Positions 17,095 through 25,007 of a DNA stretch of 64,000 nt are shown here, in pieces. The notes under the pieces were generated by a model that was not told the origin of the DNA, did no database searches, and saw nothing but the letters and a program-made list of their open reading frames with translations. Positions within the stretch are counted from its first letter, which is position 1. Each line of letters starts with the position of its first letter. The DNA is from Carideicomes alvinocaridis (GTDB lineage: Bacteria; Pseudomonadota; Alphaproteobacteria; Rhodobacterales; Rhodobacteraceae), in NCBI GenBank assembly GCA_005473895.2, contig SRJI02000001.1:124001-188000 (forward strand), read 5' to 3'. Made by a program: the position numbers and the translations under genes.

Positions 17095-18486
17095 CTAGCC
17101 CCGCACCAGCTTGCCCGGGTTCATCAGGTCCGCCGGGTCCACCGCCTGCTTGAGCCGTTTCATCAGACCATAGGCGGCCCCGTGTTCCGCCTCCATGTAT
17201 TTCTGCTTGCCGGTGCCGACGCCATGTTCGCCGGTGACGGTCCCGCCGAGCGAGAGGGCGATGCGGTTGATCGTGGCCGCGAGGTCGCGGGCCTGCGCCA
17301 TCTCGGCCTCGTCCTCGGGATCGACGAGGATGACCAGGTGGAAATTCCCGTCGCCGACATGGCCCACCAACGGCGCCACGAGCCCGGACATGTCGATGGC
17401 CTGCTTGGTCCGCCCGATGCAGCGCGCCAGCGCCGAGATCGGCACGCAGCAATCGGTCACCACGCCGCTCGCCCCCGGCTTCAGCGCCTTGGCGGCGAAA
17501 TAGGCGTGATGCCGCGCGGCCCAGAGCCGGTTGCGGTCCTCGGTCTTCTCCGCAAAGGCGAAGTCGCGGACACCGAACCCTTCGGCGATCTCCTGGAAGC
17601 TCGCCACCTGCTCGCGAACGCCGCCCTCGGTGCCGTGGAATTCGAGGAAGAGATGGGGCAGCTCGGGCAGGCCCAGCTCCGGGTGAAGCAGCGCCATGCC
17701 CTGCATCTGCACCTCGTCCAGCAGCTCGATCCGTGCCATCGGCAGGCCGCACTGGATCGCGAGGATCACTGTTTCCACCGCGTCGTCGACGCTGCCAAAG
17801 GCGCAGGTGGCCGAGAGGATGCTTTCCGGCTGGCCGTGCAGACGGACCGTGAGCTCGGTGATGATGCCCAGCGTGCCCTCCGCCCCGATGAAAAGATGGG
17901 TAAGGTCATAGCCCGAGGCCGATTTGCGCGCCCGGCTGCCGGTGCGGATCACCTCGCCGTCGGGCAGCACGACCTCCAGCGCCAGCACGTTCTCGCGGAT
18001 GGTGCCGTAGCGCACGGTATTGGTCCCCGAGGCGCGAGTGGAGGCCATGCCGCCCATGCTCGCATCCGCCCCGGGATCGACGGTGAACATCAGCCCCGTT
18101 GCATGCAGCTCGTCGTTGAGCTGGGTGCGGGTGACGCCGGGCTGCACCACCGCGTCGAGATCCTTGTCATGAACCTCGATCACCTTGTTCATCCGGCTCA
18201 TGTCGAGGCTCAGCCCGCCCGAGACCGGCACGATCTGGCCCTCGAGCGAGGTGCCGGTGCCGTAGGGGATGACCGGCAGCCCGTGCCGTGCGCAGATTTT
18301 CACGATGGTCGAGACCTCGGCCGTGGACTCAGGGAAGGCCACGGCATCGGGGCGCTGCGGTGGGGTATAGGCCTCGTCGCGGCCATGCTCGTCGAGGATC
18401 GAGGGGCCGGTGGACAGCCGCTCGCCCAAGAGGGCGCGCAGGTCGTCCAGCGCGGGCGCGGGATCGGTGCGAAGGGTCATGTTCAT
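17095..18486 (-). CDS. FAD-linked oxidase, GlcD / D-lactate dehydrogenase type
   Basis: 463 residues. Oxidises a 2-hydroxy acid to the 2-oxo acid with FAD. FAD-binding PCMH-type domain at about 30-215: 'PDAVAFPEST', 'PYGTGTSLEGQ' and 'VQPGVTRTQLNDEL' contact FAD, and 'GADASMGGMASTRASGTN' is the phosphate-binding segment. The C-terminal domain has 'GHVGDGNFH' and 'GTVTGEHGVGTGK', the conserved catalytic His-containing motifs. Start at the ATG at 18484-18486, because an upstream extension would run into the sulfatase gene. Between two sulfatase-superfamily genes, which suggests it oxidises the alcohol or hydroxy acid they release. Confidence 0.92.
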   Translation of the reverse strand: MNMTLRTDPAPALDDLRALLGERLSTGPSILDEHGRDEAYTPPQRPDAVAFPESTAEVSTIVKICARHGLPVIPYGTGTSLEGQIVPVSGGLSLDMSRMNKVIEVHDKDLDAVVQPGVTRTQLNDELHATGLMFTVDPGADASMGGMASTRASGTNTVRYGTIRENVLALEVVLPDGEVIRTGSRARKSASGYDLTHLFIGAEGTLGIITELTVRLHGQPESILSATCAFGSVDDAVETVILAIQCGLPMARIELLDEVQMQGMALLHPELGLPELPHLFLEFHGTEGGVREQVASFQEIAEGFGVRDFAFAEKTEDRNRLWAARHHAYFAAKALKPGASGVVTDCCVPISALARCIGRTKQAIDMSGLVAPLVGHVGDGNFHLVILVDPEDEAEMAQARDLAATINRIALSLGGTVTGEHGVGTGKQKYMEAEHGAAYGLMKRLKQAVDPADLMNPGKLVRG

Positions 18487-18494
18487 GGCGGGCC

Positions 18495-19964
18495 TCAGCT
18501 TTGCGTGGCGGGGTCGGGCTGCCGGGGGGCGTCGGTCTCGGGCGGCGGAGTCGCGGCGGGGGCGCCCATGTTCATCGCCACCTCGCGGCCGCCATAGGCT
18601 TCGATCATCGCGTCCTGGTCGGCAAAGGCGAGCGCGTTCATCTCGGCCGGGTCGCAGATCGCGCGCAGCTCCGCTTCCAGCCCCTCCAGCACCGTGGCGC
18701 AATCCGGGTCCTCCGCGCGGTTGCGGGTCTCCTCCGGGTCGTCAGCGAGGTTGAAGAGTTCCGGCGCGAACCCCTCGTAGCGGATCAGCTTCCAGTCGCC
18801 CTTGCGCAGCATGTAGGCGGCAGAGACGGCGCCCACCGCGTGGTATTCGCTGAAGATCACGCGCTCCGGCTCTTCCGGCGCCGCGGCGATGTCGAAGAGC
18901 GACCGGCCCGGCCGCTCGCCCTCCAGCGTGGCGCCGAAATGGTCGATGATGGTCTGCGACACGTCGAGCAGGCTGACCGGCGTGGCGCAGGTCCCGGGTG
19001 CAGCGCCCGGTTCCGCCACGATCAGCGGCACCGCCACCGATTCCTCGTACATGTTGGATTTTCCCCAGAGCCCGCGGGCGCCCACGTTGTCGCCGTGGTC
19101 CGAGGTGTAGATGATCGTCGTGTCCTCGAGCTGGCCATTGGCCTCCAGCGCGGCCACCAGCTTGCCGATATTGTCGTCGAGAAAGCTGCAGAGCGCGAAG
19201 TAGCAGGCGGCGGCCAGACGACGCTCGGCGTCATCGGTAAAGCCCTCGTCGCCCGCCAGTGCGGTATTCTGCTTCTGCACCCAGGGGTGGTTCACGAAGC
19301 CGTCCTTGGTGTGCAGCTTGAAGGGCGGCAGATCCTCGACCGGGTAGAGGTCGAGGTATTCCTGCGGCACGATCAGCGGGAAATGCGGCGCGACGAGCCC
19401 CACGTAGAGGCACCAGGGATCGGCCGGGTCCTGTGCGGCCTCGGCGAGCCACTCCTCGGTCCGGGCGACGACGGCGGTGTCGTAGCGGGTATAGTTGCTT
19501 TCGCCCGGGCCGATATAGGGGCCCAGCATCCGCCCCTCCTTGCGCACCCGCTCGTCCTCGCGGCGGATGGAGCCCCAGACCATGCCGTGCCCGCCCGCGA
19601 CCTGCATCGGGATATGTTCCACGTCGAAGCCCGCCGGGTCCTCCGCGTCGCGGTAGTGCAGCTTGCCGATGGATTCGACCCGCACGCCGCGGTCCTGCAG
19701 CGCATGGCCCCAGCCGCGCGGCGTGCCGGTATAGGGCATCGCGTTGTCCCAGAGCCGGATGTCATGGACGTAGCGCCCCGAGGCAAAGGCCGCGCGGGCC
19801 GGCACGCAGATGGGCGACGGCGTGTAGGCGTCGGTGAAGCGGATGCCGCGCGCCGCCAGCTTGTCGAGGTTCGGGGTCTTCACCAGCGGATGGTTCGCGC
19901 AGGACAGCGCCCGCGCCTGGTGTTCGTCCGACATGATGATGAGCAGGTTTCTGGATCGTGCCAC
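18495..19964 (-). CDS. Sulfatase, choline-sulfatase/arylsulfatase-like
   Basis: 489 residues, no signal peptide, cytoplasmic. Canonical sulfatase signature 'PICVPARAAFASGRY', with the Cys (about residue 53) converted to formylglycine in active members. The metal site appears in 'NLLIIMSDEHQ' at the N-terminus and 'TSDHGDNVGARGLWGKS' near 292. The start is a GTG (19962-19964), 4 bp after the MarR stop, with a weak ribosome binding site, so translation may depend on MarR readthrough coupling. Expected to cleave a sulfate ester brought in by a transporter; TctABC, divergent from this gene, is the obvious candidate. Confidence 0.9.
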   Translation of the reverse strand: MARSRNLLIIMSDEHQARALSCANHPLVKTPNLDKLAARGIRFTDAYTPSPICVPARAAFASGRYVHDIRLWDNAMPYTGTPRGWGHALQDRGVRVESIGKLHYRDAEDPAGFDVEHIPMQVAGGHGMVWGSIRREDERVRKEGRMLGPYIGPGESNYTRYDTAVVARTEEWLAEAAQDPADPWCLYVGLVAPHFPLIVPQEYLDLYPVEDLPPFKLHTKDGFVNHPWVQKQNTALAGDEGFTDDAERRLAAACYFALCSFLDDNIGKLVAALEANGQLEDTTIIYTSDHGDNVGARGLWGKSNMYEESVAVPLIVAEPGAAPGTCATPVSLLDVSQTIIDHFGATLEGERPGRSLFDIAAAPEEPERVIFSEYHAVGAVSAAYMLRKGDWKLIRYEGFAPELFNLADDPEETRNRAEDPDCATVLEGLEAELRAICDPAEMNALAFADQDAMIEAYGGREVAMNMGAPAATPPPETDAPRQPDPATQS

Positions 19965-19968
19965 GGGG

Positions 19969-20508
19969 TCAGTCCTTGGGGTCCGGTATGTTGTCGAGGA
20001 AGTCGATGGTCTCCGCCGCCCGGGCGAGGGCGTGGATCGCGGGAAAGATCATCTCGCGCTGGTCGGGGGTGAGCGCGTTCAGCAGGTGCCGCTGCCGCGC
20101 CGCCAATTCGGGGGCGAGCCTCGCATGGGCCGCGATCGCCTTGTCGGTCAGGTGGATCTCGAACTGGCGCTGGTCCTCGCTGCAGGGCGCCAGGGTGACA
20201 TAGCCGCTGTCCACCATCGCGTTGACCGTGCGGCTGAACTGGCTCTTGTCGATGCCCGCGCTCTTGCGGATCGCGGTGGAGCGGTTCGACAGCCCCACGG
20301 CGACCACGCGGATGATCCGCCATTGCGGCAGCGACAGCTCCCCGTGGCGGGCAAGGATGGCCCGGGCCTGTGCCGCCAGGCGGGCGCTGAGCTGCGTGAT
20401 CTGGAAGGGCAGCAGCAGCGACAGGTCGAAGCTCGCGCCGTCCAGCCCCTCGCCGGGTGCCGCGCCGGCTGCCGCATCAGGCCCGTCGGTATGATCGTCG
20501 TCTCTCAT
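19969..20508 (-). CDS. MarR-family transcriptional regulator
   Basis: 179 residues from the ATG at 20506-20508, chosen because GGGAGGAG lies 5 nt upstream; the frame is open for nine more codons. Winged helix-turn-helix at about 60-120 ('LSLPQWRIIRVVA', 'AGIDKSQFSRTVNAMVDSGY', and wing 'EDQRQFEIHLT'). First gene of the leftward sulfatase group and divergent from tctC across a perfect palindromic site at 20545-20579. By family habit it represses both directions until a small ligand, likely the imported substrate, binds. Confidence 0.9.
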   Translation of the reverse strand: MRDDDHTDGPDAAAGAAPGEGLDGASFDLSLLLPFQITQLSARLAAQARAILARHGELSLPQWRIIRVVAVGLSNRSTAIRKSAGIDKSQFSRTVNAMVDSGYVTLAPCSEDQRQFEIHLTDKAIAAHARLAPELAARQRHLLNALTPDQREMIFPAIHALARAAETIDFLDNIPDPKD

Positions 20509-20544
20509 GCAGGCTCCTCCCGCTGCCAAGCTCAATCCATCAAG

Positions 20545-20579
20545 GTGGACATGTCAACCTTTTTCGTTGACATGTCCAC
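20545..20579. promoter_or_regulatory. Perfect palindromic operator between marR and tctC
   Basis: Inverted repeat with 14-bp perfect arms, GTGGACATGTCAAC and its exact complement, separated by CTTTTTC. Each arm itself contains the palindrome GACATGTC, so two dimer-sized half-operators lie 21 bp (two helical turns) apart centre to centre. This geometry suits MarR dimers binding side by side and would cover the promoters of both divergent transcripts. Confidence 0.8.
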
Positions 20580-20621
20580 TTTCTTGGTCGAGGCTTCGGT
20601 CAGTTCATCAGGGAGGAGACG

Positions 20622-21578
20622 ATGAAACACCTGTTCAAGCCGCTGGCCGTTGCGGCCGCCGCATTCTGTGTGCCTGCCACCACCATGGCCGCCGACTGGA
20701 CCCCTCCGGGCCCGATCACGATGATGATCGGTTTCGCGGCCGGGGGCGGCGCGGACACCCAGGCACGGCTGATCGCGCAAGGTATCGAAGAGAAATACGG
20801 CTGGAAGATCCTGCCCAAGCAGGTGACCGGCAACAGCGGGCTGAGCCTCGCCTCCGAGCTGGCCGCGGCCCCCGCCGACGGCACGGCCATCGGCATGGTG
20901 GTCTCCGAATCGCTGACCTACAGCGCGCTGGCGGCCGACAACCCGGATCTGCAGCTGGAGAAGTTCACGCCGCTCGCCACGACGGCAAGCTTCGAGCTGG
21001 GGCTCGTGGCGATGGCCGACGGCCCCTTCAACACCTGGGACAAGACCAAGGCCGCTGGCGAGGCCGGTGATCCGATCCGCTTCGGCGTGGCCTCGGACCG
21101 GCAGGCCGACGTGGCCTACCTGTTCGGCAAGCAGGCGGGCATCGACTTCAACATCGTGCCGGTCAAGGGCGGCGCGGGCGTGATGAACGGCCTGCGGGGC
21201 GGCGACCTCGACATCGGTTTCGTCGCCGGGGCGCAGTCCAAGGCCGTGCAACAGGGCGAGCTGGTCAATATCGCCAGCGGCATCAGCACCACGCTGAAGG
21301 ATTCCCCCGACGCGCCGATGATCACCGATCTCGGCAGCGCCTTCTCGCTCGACGGCTACTTCATGTTCATCGCCCCCGGCGACCTGGACCCCGCGGCGCG
21401 CGAGGCCCTGGGCGCGGCGATCGAGGACGTTCTGAACGACCCCGAGACCGAGGCCCACAAGCTGGTCAGCAAGGGCTTCGGCGGTGCCGACGTCATCACA
21501 GGCGAGGCGCTCGACGCCAAGATGCAGGAGCTGCTCGACAACGCCGCAGAGCTGCTCGACGCGGCCAACGCCGGCTGA
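20622..21578 (+). CDS. tctC: Tripartite tricarboxylate transporter substrate-binding protein (Bug/TctC family)
   Basis: 318 residues, periplasmic. Signal peptide about 1-23 ('CVPATTMAADW'). The TctC pattern is present: 'PITMMIGFAAGGGADTQARL' for the first strand and carboxylate-binding loop, 'NSGLSLASELAAAPADG' and 'GDLDIGFVAG'. Ligands of the family are small carboxylates. Ribosome binding site AGGGAGGAG just before the ATG. First gene of tctCBA, under the palindrome at 20545-20579. Confidence 0.92.
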   Translation: MKHLFKPLAVAAAAFCVPATTMAADWTPPGPITMMIGFAAGGGADTQARLIAQGIEEKYGWKILPKQVTGNSGLSLASELAAAPADGTAIGMVVSESLTYSALAADNPDLQLEKFTPLATTASFELGLVAMADGPFNTWDKTKAAGEAGDPIRFGVASDRQADVAYLFGKQAGIDFNIVPVKGGAGVMNGLRGGDLDIGFVAGAQSKAVQQGELVNIASGISTTLKDSPDAPMITDLGSAFSLDGYFMFIAPGDLDPAAREALGAAIEDVLNDPETEAHKLVSKGFGGADVITGEALDAKMQELLDNAAELLDAANAG

Positions 21579-21611
21579 TCCGGGCCACGCGCTCGAGGGG
21601 AGGGATGCGCC

Positions 21612-22175
21612 ATGTCCCGTGACAAGGCAAACCTGGGCCTCGGCCTGGTCGCCATCGGCCTTGCGCTGGTGGCGGTCCTGGCCTGGGTGCCCAACGACAC
21701 GGCCACCGGCGTCATCGTGGCCAAGCGCGGGCGGGTCTCCATCGGGGATGCCATGGCACCGATGGCGGCCTTCGGGCTGGTGGCGCTCGCCGGTCTCCTG
21801 ATCCTGTTCGAGAAGACACGGACCGAAGGCGCGGCCCGGCTGAGCGCCGCCAATGTCCGGTTCCTTCTGCTGCTGACCGGGGTCTTTCTTCTGACGATGG
21901 TCCTGATGCGCTGGTCGGGACCGGCCGTCACGGGGTTCGGCCAGCTGGCCGGCCTGACCGAGCACGGCTACCGCGATCTGCGGGACACCGTGCCGTGGAA
22001 ATACATCGGTTTCGTGATCGGCGGCACGACGCTGGTGGCCAGCCTGATGTCGCTGGTGGAGCGGCGGGTGACCTGGCGCGCGATCCTAGTGGGGCTGCTT
22101 GCGGTGGCCGCGCTGATCGCCGTCTTCGACCTGCCCTTCCCCGATCTTCTCCTGCCCCCCAACGGTGACACATGA
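21612..22175 (+). CDS. tctB: Tripartite tricarboxylate transporter small membrane subunit TctB
   Basis: 187 residues, four hydrophobic helices (about 7-26, 49-66, 80-97 and 125-165 region), as expected for the poorly conserved small subunit. Position between tctC and tctA and the 4-bp ATGA overlap with tctA support the call. Forms the membrane complex with TctA, driven by the ion gradient. Confidence 0.85.
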   Translation: MSRDKANLGLGLVAIGLALVAVLAWVPNDTATGVIVAKRGRVSIGDAMAPMAAFGLVALAGLLILFEKTRTEGAARLSAANVRFLLLLTGVFLLTMVLMRWSGPAVTGFGQLAGLTEHGYRDLRDTVPWKYIGFVIGGTTLVASLMSLVERRVTWRAILVGLLAVAALIAVFDLPFPDLLLPPNGDT

Positions 22176-23752
22176 CCGAGGTTCTGAATTACGTCTGGCT
22201 CGGCGTGCTCGCCGTCTTCCAGGGGCCGGGGCTGTTCACCGTGCTCGGGGTGTCGATCCCCGCCGCGCCGCTGATGGTGGTGGGCGGGCTGCTGACCGGC
22301 ATCGCCGTCGGCGCCACGCCGGGACTGGCCGGGCCGATGGCCATGGCGATCTCTCTGCCCATCCTGATCTCGGTCTTCGGCTTCACGCCGGACGCGATCC
22401 TGCCGGTCTTCGGCTTCCTTCTGGGGATCATGAAGGGGGCGACCGTCGGCGGCGCCGTGCCGGCCATCCTGTTCAACATGCCGGGCACGCCCGACGCGCT
22501 GATGACCACGCTCGACGGCTACCCGATGGCGCGCAAGGGCCAGCCGCGCCGGGCGCTGCGGATTGCGCAGCTCTCCTCGGTCACAGGCGACACCTTTTCC
22601 GACCTGGTGCTGTTCGTCTGCGCGCCTTTCCTTGCCGTGTTCGTCGAGGCCTATCTCGACCTGCCGGAAAAGACCGCGCTGCTGATCCTGTCGATTTCCT
22701 TCATCGCCGCCGTCATGGGGGCGTCGGTGGGACGCGGGCTGCTTTCGGTCGGGCTGGGCCTCGTCGCGGCCTTCGTCGGCACCGGCCAGGCGCTGACCCC
22801 GCGGCTGACCGGGGGCGTCGGAGGATTGGCGGACGGCTTTCCGCTGGTCTCCGCCATTCTCGGCGTGCTGATCCTGGGCGAGATCTTCAAGGGGATCGAG
22901 GACCTGATCGCGAAGGGGCCGAAACACCGCGCCGAGGAGGCGCCCGAAGACGTGGAAGGCGGCGACGACCTGCAACCCGGCGACATCGGCCGGATCGCCC
23001 CGCACGTGGCCCGGGGGGCCGTCATCGGCACGATCATTGGGGCGCTGCCCGGGGTCGGTTCGACCCTTGCCGCGACGCTCAGCTACACCTTCGGCAACCG
23101 TCGCCACGAAAAGCGCCGCAAACCCACGCAGGCCGCCTTCGGCAAGGGCGCACCCGAGGGCATCGCCTCCACCGAGGCGGCGAATTCGGCCGTGTCGGGC
23201 GCCAACCTCATCCCGGTGCTGTCGCTGGGCATCCCCGGCAACGCGGCGGCGGTCTTCCTGATCCTCGCGGCGGACAGCATCGGCGGCTTCAACCCCGGCC
23301 CCGCGGTCTTCAACTTCACCGCGCCCGAGGTGAATCCCGAGCTGGTCACCGCCTTCGGCATCTTCACCCTGATGGCGATCGGCAACCTGCTGAACTGGAC
23401 CATCGGCGGCTGGTTCATGCGCTCCATGGGCGTGCTGGCGCGGGTGCCGGGGCAGATCCTTCTGCCGGTGGTGCTGCTGCTGACGCTCACCGCGATCTAC
23501 GTGCAGGAGACCAGCCTGTTCGCCCTCTGGGTCACCTTCGGCTTCGGGGTGCTGGGCTATCTCTTCCGGCGCAGCGACGTGCCGGTGCTTCCCTTCGTCA
23601 TCGCCTTCATCCTCGCGCGCCCGCTGGAACAGACCGCACGCGAGGCCTTCGCCGCCACCGGGGGCGATCCGTGGTTCCTGTTTGGCAGCGCGACCTCGAT
23701 ATTGTTCATGGCTGCCGCCGTGGGCTCGGTCGTGGTCCTCAGCCGAAAGTGA
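22172..23752 (+). CDS. tctA: Tripartite tricarboxylate transporter large permease TctA
   Basis: 526 residues, usual length about 500, with about twelve membrane segments. TctA signatures are plain: 'GATPGLAGPMAMAISLP', 'NMPGTPDALMTTLDGYPMA', 'GALPGVGSTLAATLSYT' and 'GIPGNAAAVFLILAADS'. Translocation subunit of the importer. Ends the rightward transcript; two small hairpins follow before the convergent asparaginase gene. Confidence 0.93.
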   Translation: MTEVLNYVWLGVLAVFQGPGLFTVLGVSIPAAPLMVVGGLLTGIAVGATPGLAGPMAMAISLPILISVFGFTPDAILPVFGFLLGIMKGATVGGAVPAILFNMPGTPDALMTTLDGYPMARKGQPRRALRIAQLSSVTGDTFSDLVLFVCAPFLAVFVEAYLDLPEKTALLILSISFIAAVMGASVGRGLLSVGLGLVAAFVGTGQALTPRLTGGVGGLADGFPLVSAILGVLILGEIFKGIEDLIAKGPKHRAEEAPEDVEGGDDLQPGDIGRIAPHVARGAVIGTIIGALPGVGSTLAATLSYTFGNRRHEKRRKPTQAAFGKGAPEGIASTEAANSAVSGANLIPVLSLGIPGNAAAVFLILAADSIGGFNPGPAVFNFTAPEVNPELVTAFGIFTLMAIGNLLNWTIGGWFMRSMGVLARVPGQILLPVVLLLTLTAIYVQETSLFALWVTFGFGVLGYLFRRSDVPVLPFVIAFILARPLEQTAREAFAATGGDPWFLFGSATSILFMAAAVGSVVVLSRK

Positions 23753-23877
23753 CTTCGAGCCGGGGCGCGACATTGTCGGTGCGCTCTTCCCACGGAACTC
23801 TGACACAGATGCGGATAGCTCTAACCCATTGACCTTGCCGCGGCTTACGACCCGCCTGGCCGCAGGTCCGGCGAGCC

Positions 23878-23914
23878 CTCAGCGATGTCGCTGAGCACCG
23901 GCCCGGCCCGGTGC
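23878..23914. terminator. Paired small hairpins between convergent tctA and asparaginase genes
   Basis: CTCAGCGA/TCGCTGAG is followed directly by GCACCGG/CCGGTGC with a 6-nt loop. They sit in the 249-bp convergent gap and could end transcription from either side, although no T-run follows. Nothing else is recognisable in this gap. Confidence 0.4.
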
Positions 23915-24001
23915 GACCGTCCGGAGTCCTGCGATGTCACGACGCCGTCGCTCGTCGACGGTGGTCCGGTGGTCGCTCCAAGCCGTTATCTCATGATGGT
24001 G

Positions 24002-25003
24002 CTAGCCGGTAGGATCCACGCCCAGGTCGAGCTGCTCGAGCACCGATGCGATCTCCTGCATTCCCGCGCCACGGCCCAGCAGGACCGACAACAGCAGGCG
24101 CGCCTTGACGGCGGACAGCGTCCCCGCGAAGAGGCAGCCCGCGTCCCGCAACGTGATGCCGCCTGAATCCTTGCCGTAGACCGGCATGGTGGCCCCTTCC
24201 GCGCAGCGCGAGGCGACGACGACCGGCACCCCGGCTTCGACAAGCCTTTGCGCCGCCGCCGCGAAGCCCATCGGCGCGTTGCCTCGCCCGAAGGCCGAAA
24301 TGACGACGCCCGCCGCACCCGTCTCGGCGCAGTGGTGCAGGAACCCGGGCGATATGCCGAGCCCGCACATCACCAGTTCGACCCCCTCCCCGAGACGCGG
24401 GGCCGGCAGGTGCAGACGCCGGGCGGGCCGCCGGTAGAGCCGGATCACCCCGCCGTCGATGTCCCCGATCTTGCCCAGCCCGGGCGAGCGGAAGGTATCG
24501 ACCCGCGAGGTATGCGCCTTGGTCACGTCGCGGGCGGCGTGGATCTCGCCCTCGAAGAGGATCACCGCGCCGCAGCCAAGCAGCCTGTCCGACGCGGCGC
24601 AGCGGATCGCGTCCGAGAGGTTGCGCGGCCCGTCGGTGTCGGGCTGGCCCGCGTGGCGCTGCGCCCCGGTGAAGACCACGGGTTTCGGGGATCCCACGAG
24701 AAGGTCGGCGAGGAAGGCCGTCTCCTCCATCGTGTCCGTGCCGTGGGTCACCACGACGCCCGACACGTCCGGTTCCGCCAGCGCGGCCTCGATCCGCTGG
24801 CAAAGGCCGTGAACGGTGGCGAGGTCCAGCGCATAGCTGCCGCGCGCCTCCACGTTCTCGACCCGGACGGCGATCCCCTCGGGCCGGTCGTGCAGCGTGT
24901 CGAGCAGCCGGTCCCCCGCGAGGCCGGCGTTCACCGCCCCGCCCGCGCGGTCCTCGACCGAGGCGATGGTGCCCCCGGTGGCGATCAGGGTGACAGTCGG
25001 CAT
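24002..25003 (-). CDS. L-asparaginase (type I/II amidohydrolase family)
   Basis: 333 residues. Hydrolyses the side-chain amide of asparagine or glutamine-like substrates. Catalytic signatures are intact: 'IATGGTIAS' with nucleophile Thr12, and 'VVTHGTDTMEET' with Thr89-Asp90; a Lys in 'DVTKAHTSRVD' near 160 completes the second triad. No signal peptide, so cytoplasmic. Last gene of the long leftward operon, 4 bp after the unexported binding-protein gene. Might act on an amide product of the imported compound rather than on free asparagine. Confidence 0.92.
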   Translation of the reverse strand: MPTVTLIATGGTIASVEDRAGGAVNAGLAGDRLLDTLHDRPEGIAVRVENVEARGSYALDLATVHGLCQRIEAALAEPDVSGVVVTHGTDTMEETAFLADLLVGSPKPVVFTGAQRHAGQPDTDGPRNLSDAIRCAASDRLLGCGAVILFEGEIHAARDVTKAHTSRVDTFRSPGLGKIGDIDGGVIRLYRRPARRLHLPAPRLGEGVELVMCGLGISPGFLHHCAETGAAGVVISAFGRGNAPMGFAAAAQRLVEAGVPVVVASRCAEGATMPVYGKDSGGITLRDAGCLFAGTLSAVKARLLLSVLLGRGAGMQEIASVLEQLDLGVDPTG

Positions 25004-25007
25004 CCGC

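Noticed and set aside
15109-18597. Open plus-strand frame of over 1100 codons opposite the sulfatase-like and FAD oxidase genes
   Set aside because: Antisense shadow: composition is atypical for a protein and the minus-strand genes have intact catalytic motifs throughout.
21968-23806. Long minus-strand frame opposite tctA and tctB
   Set aside because: Very rich in Asp, Glu, Gln, His and Arg, the typical antisense of hydrophobic membrane-protein codons; tctA/tctB are unambiguous.
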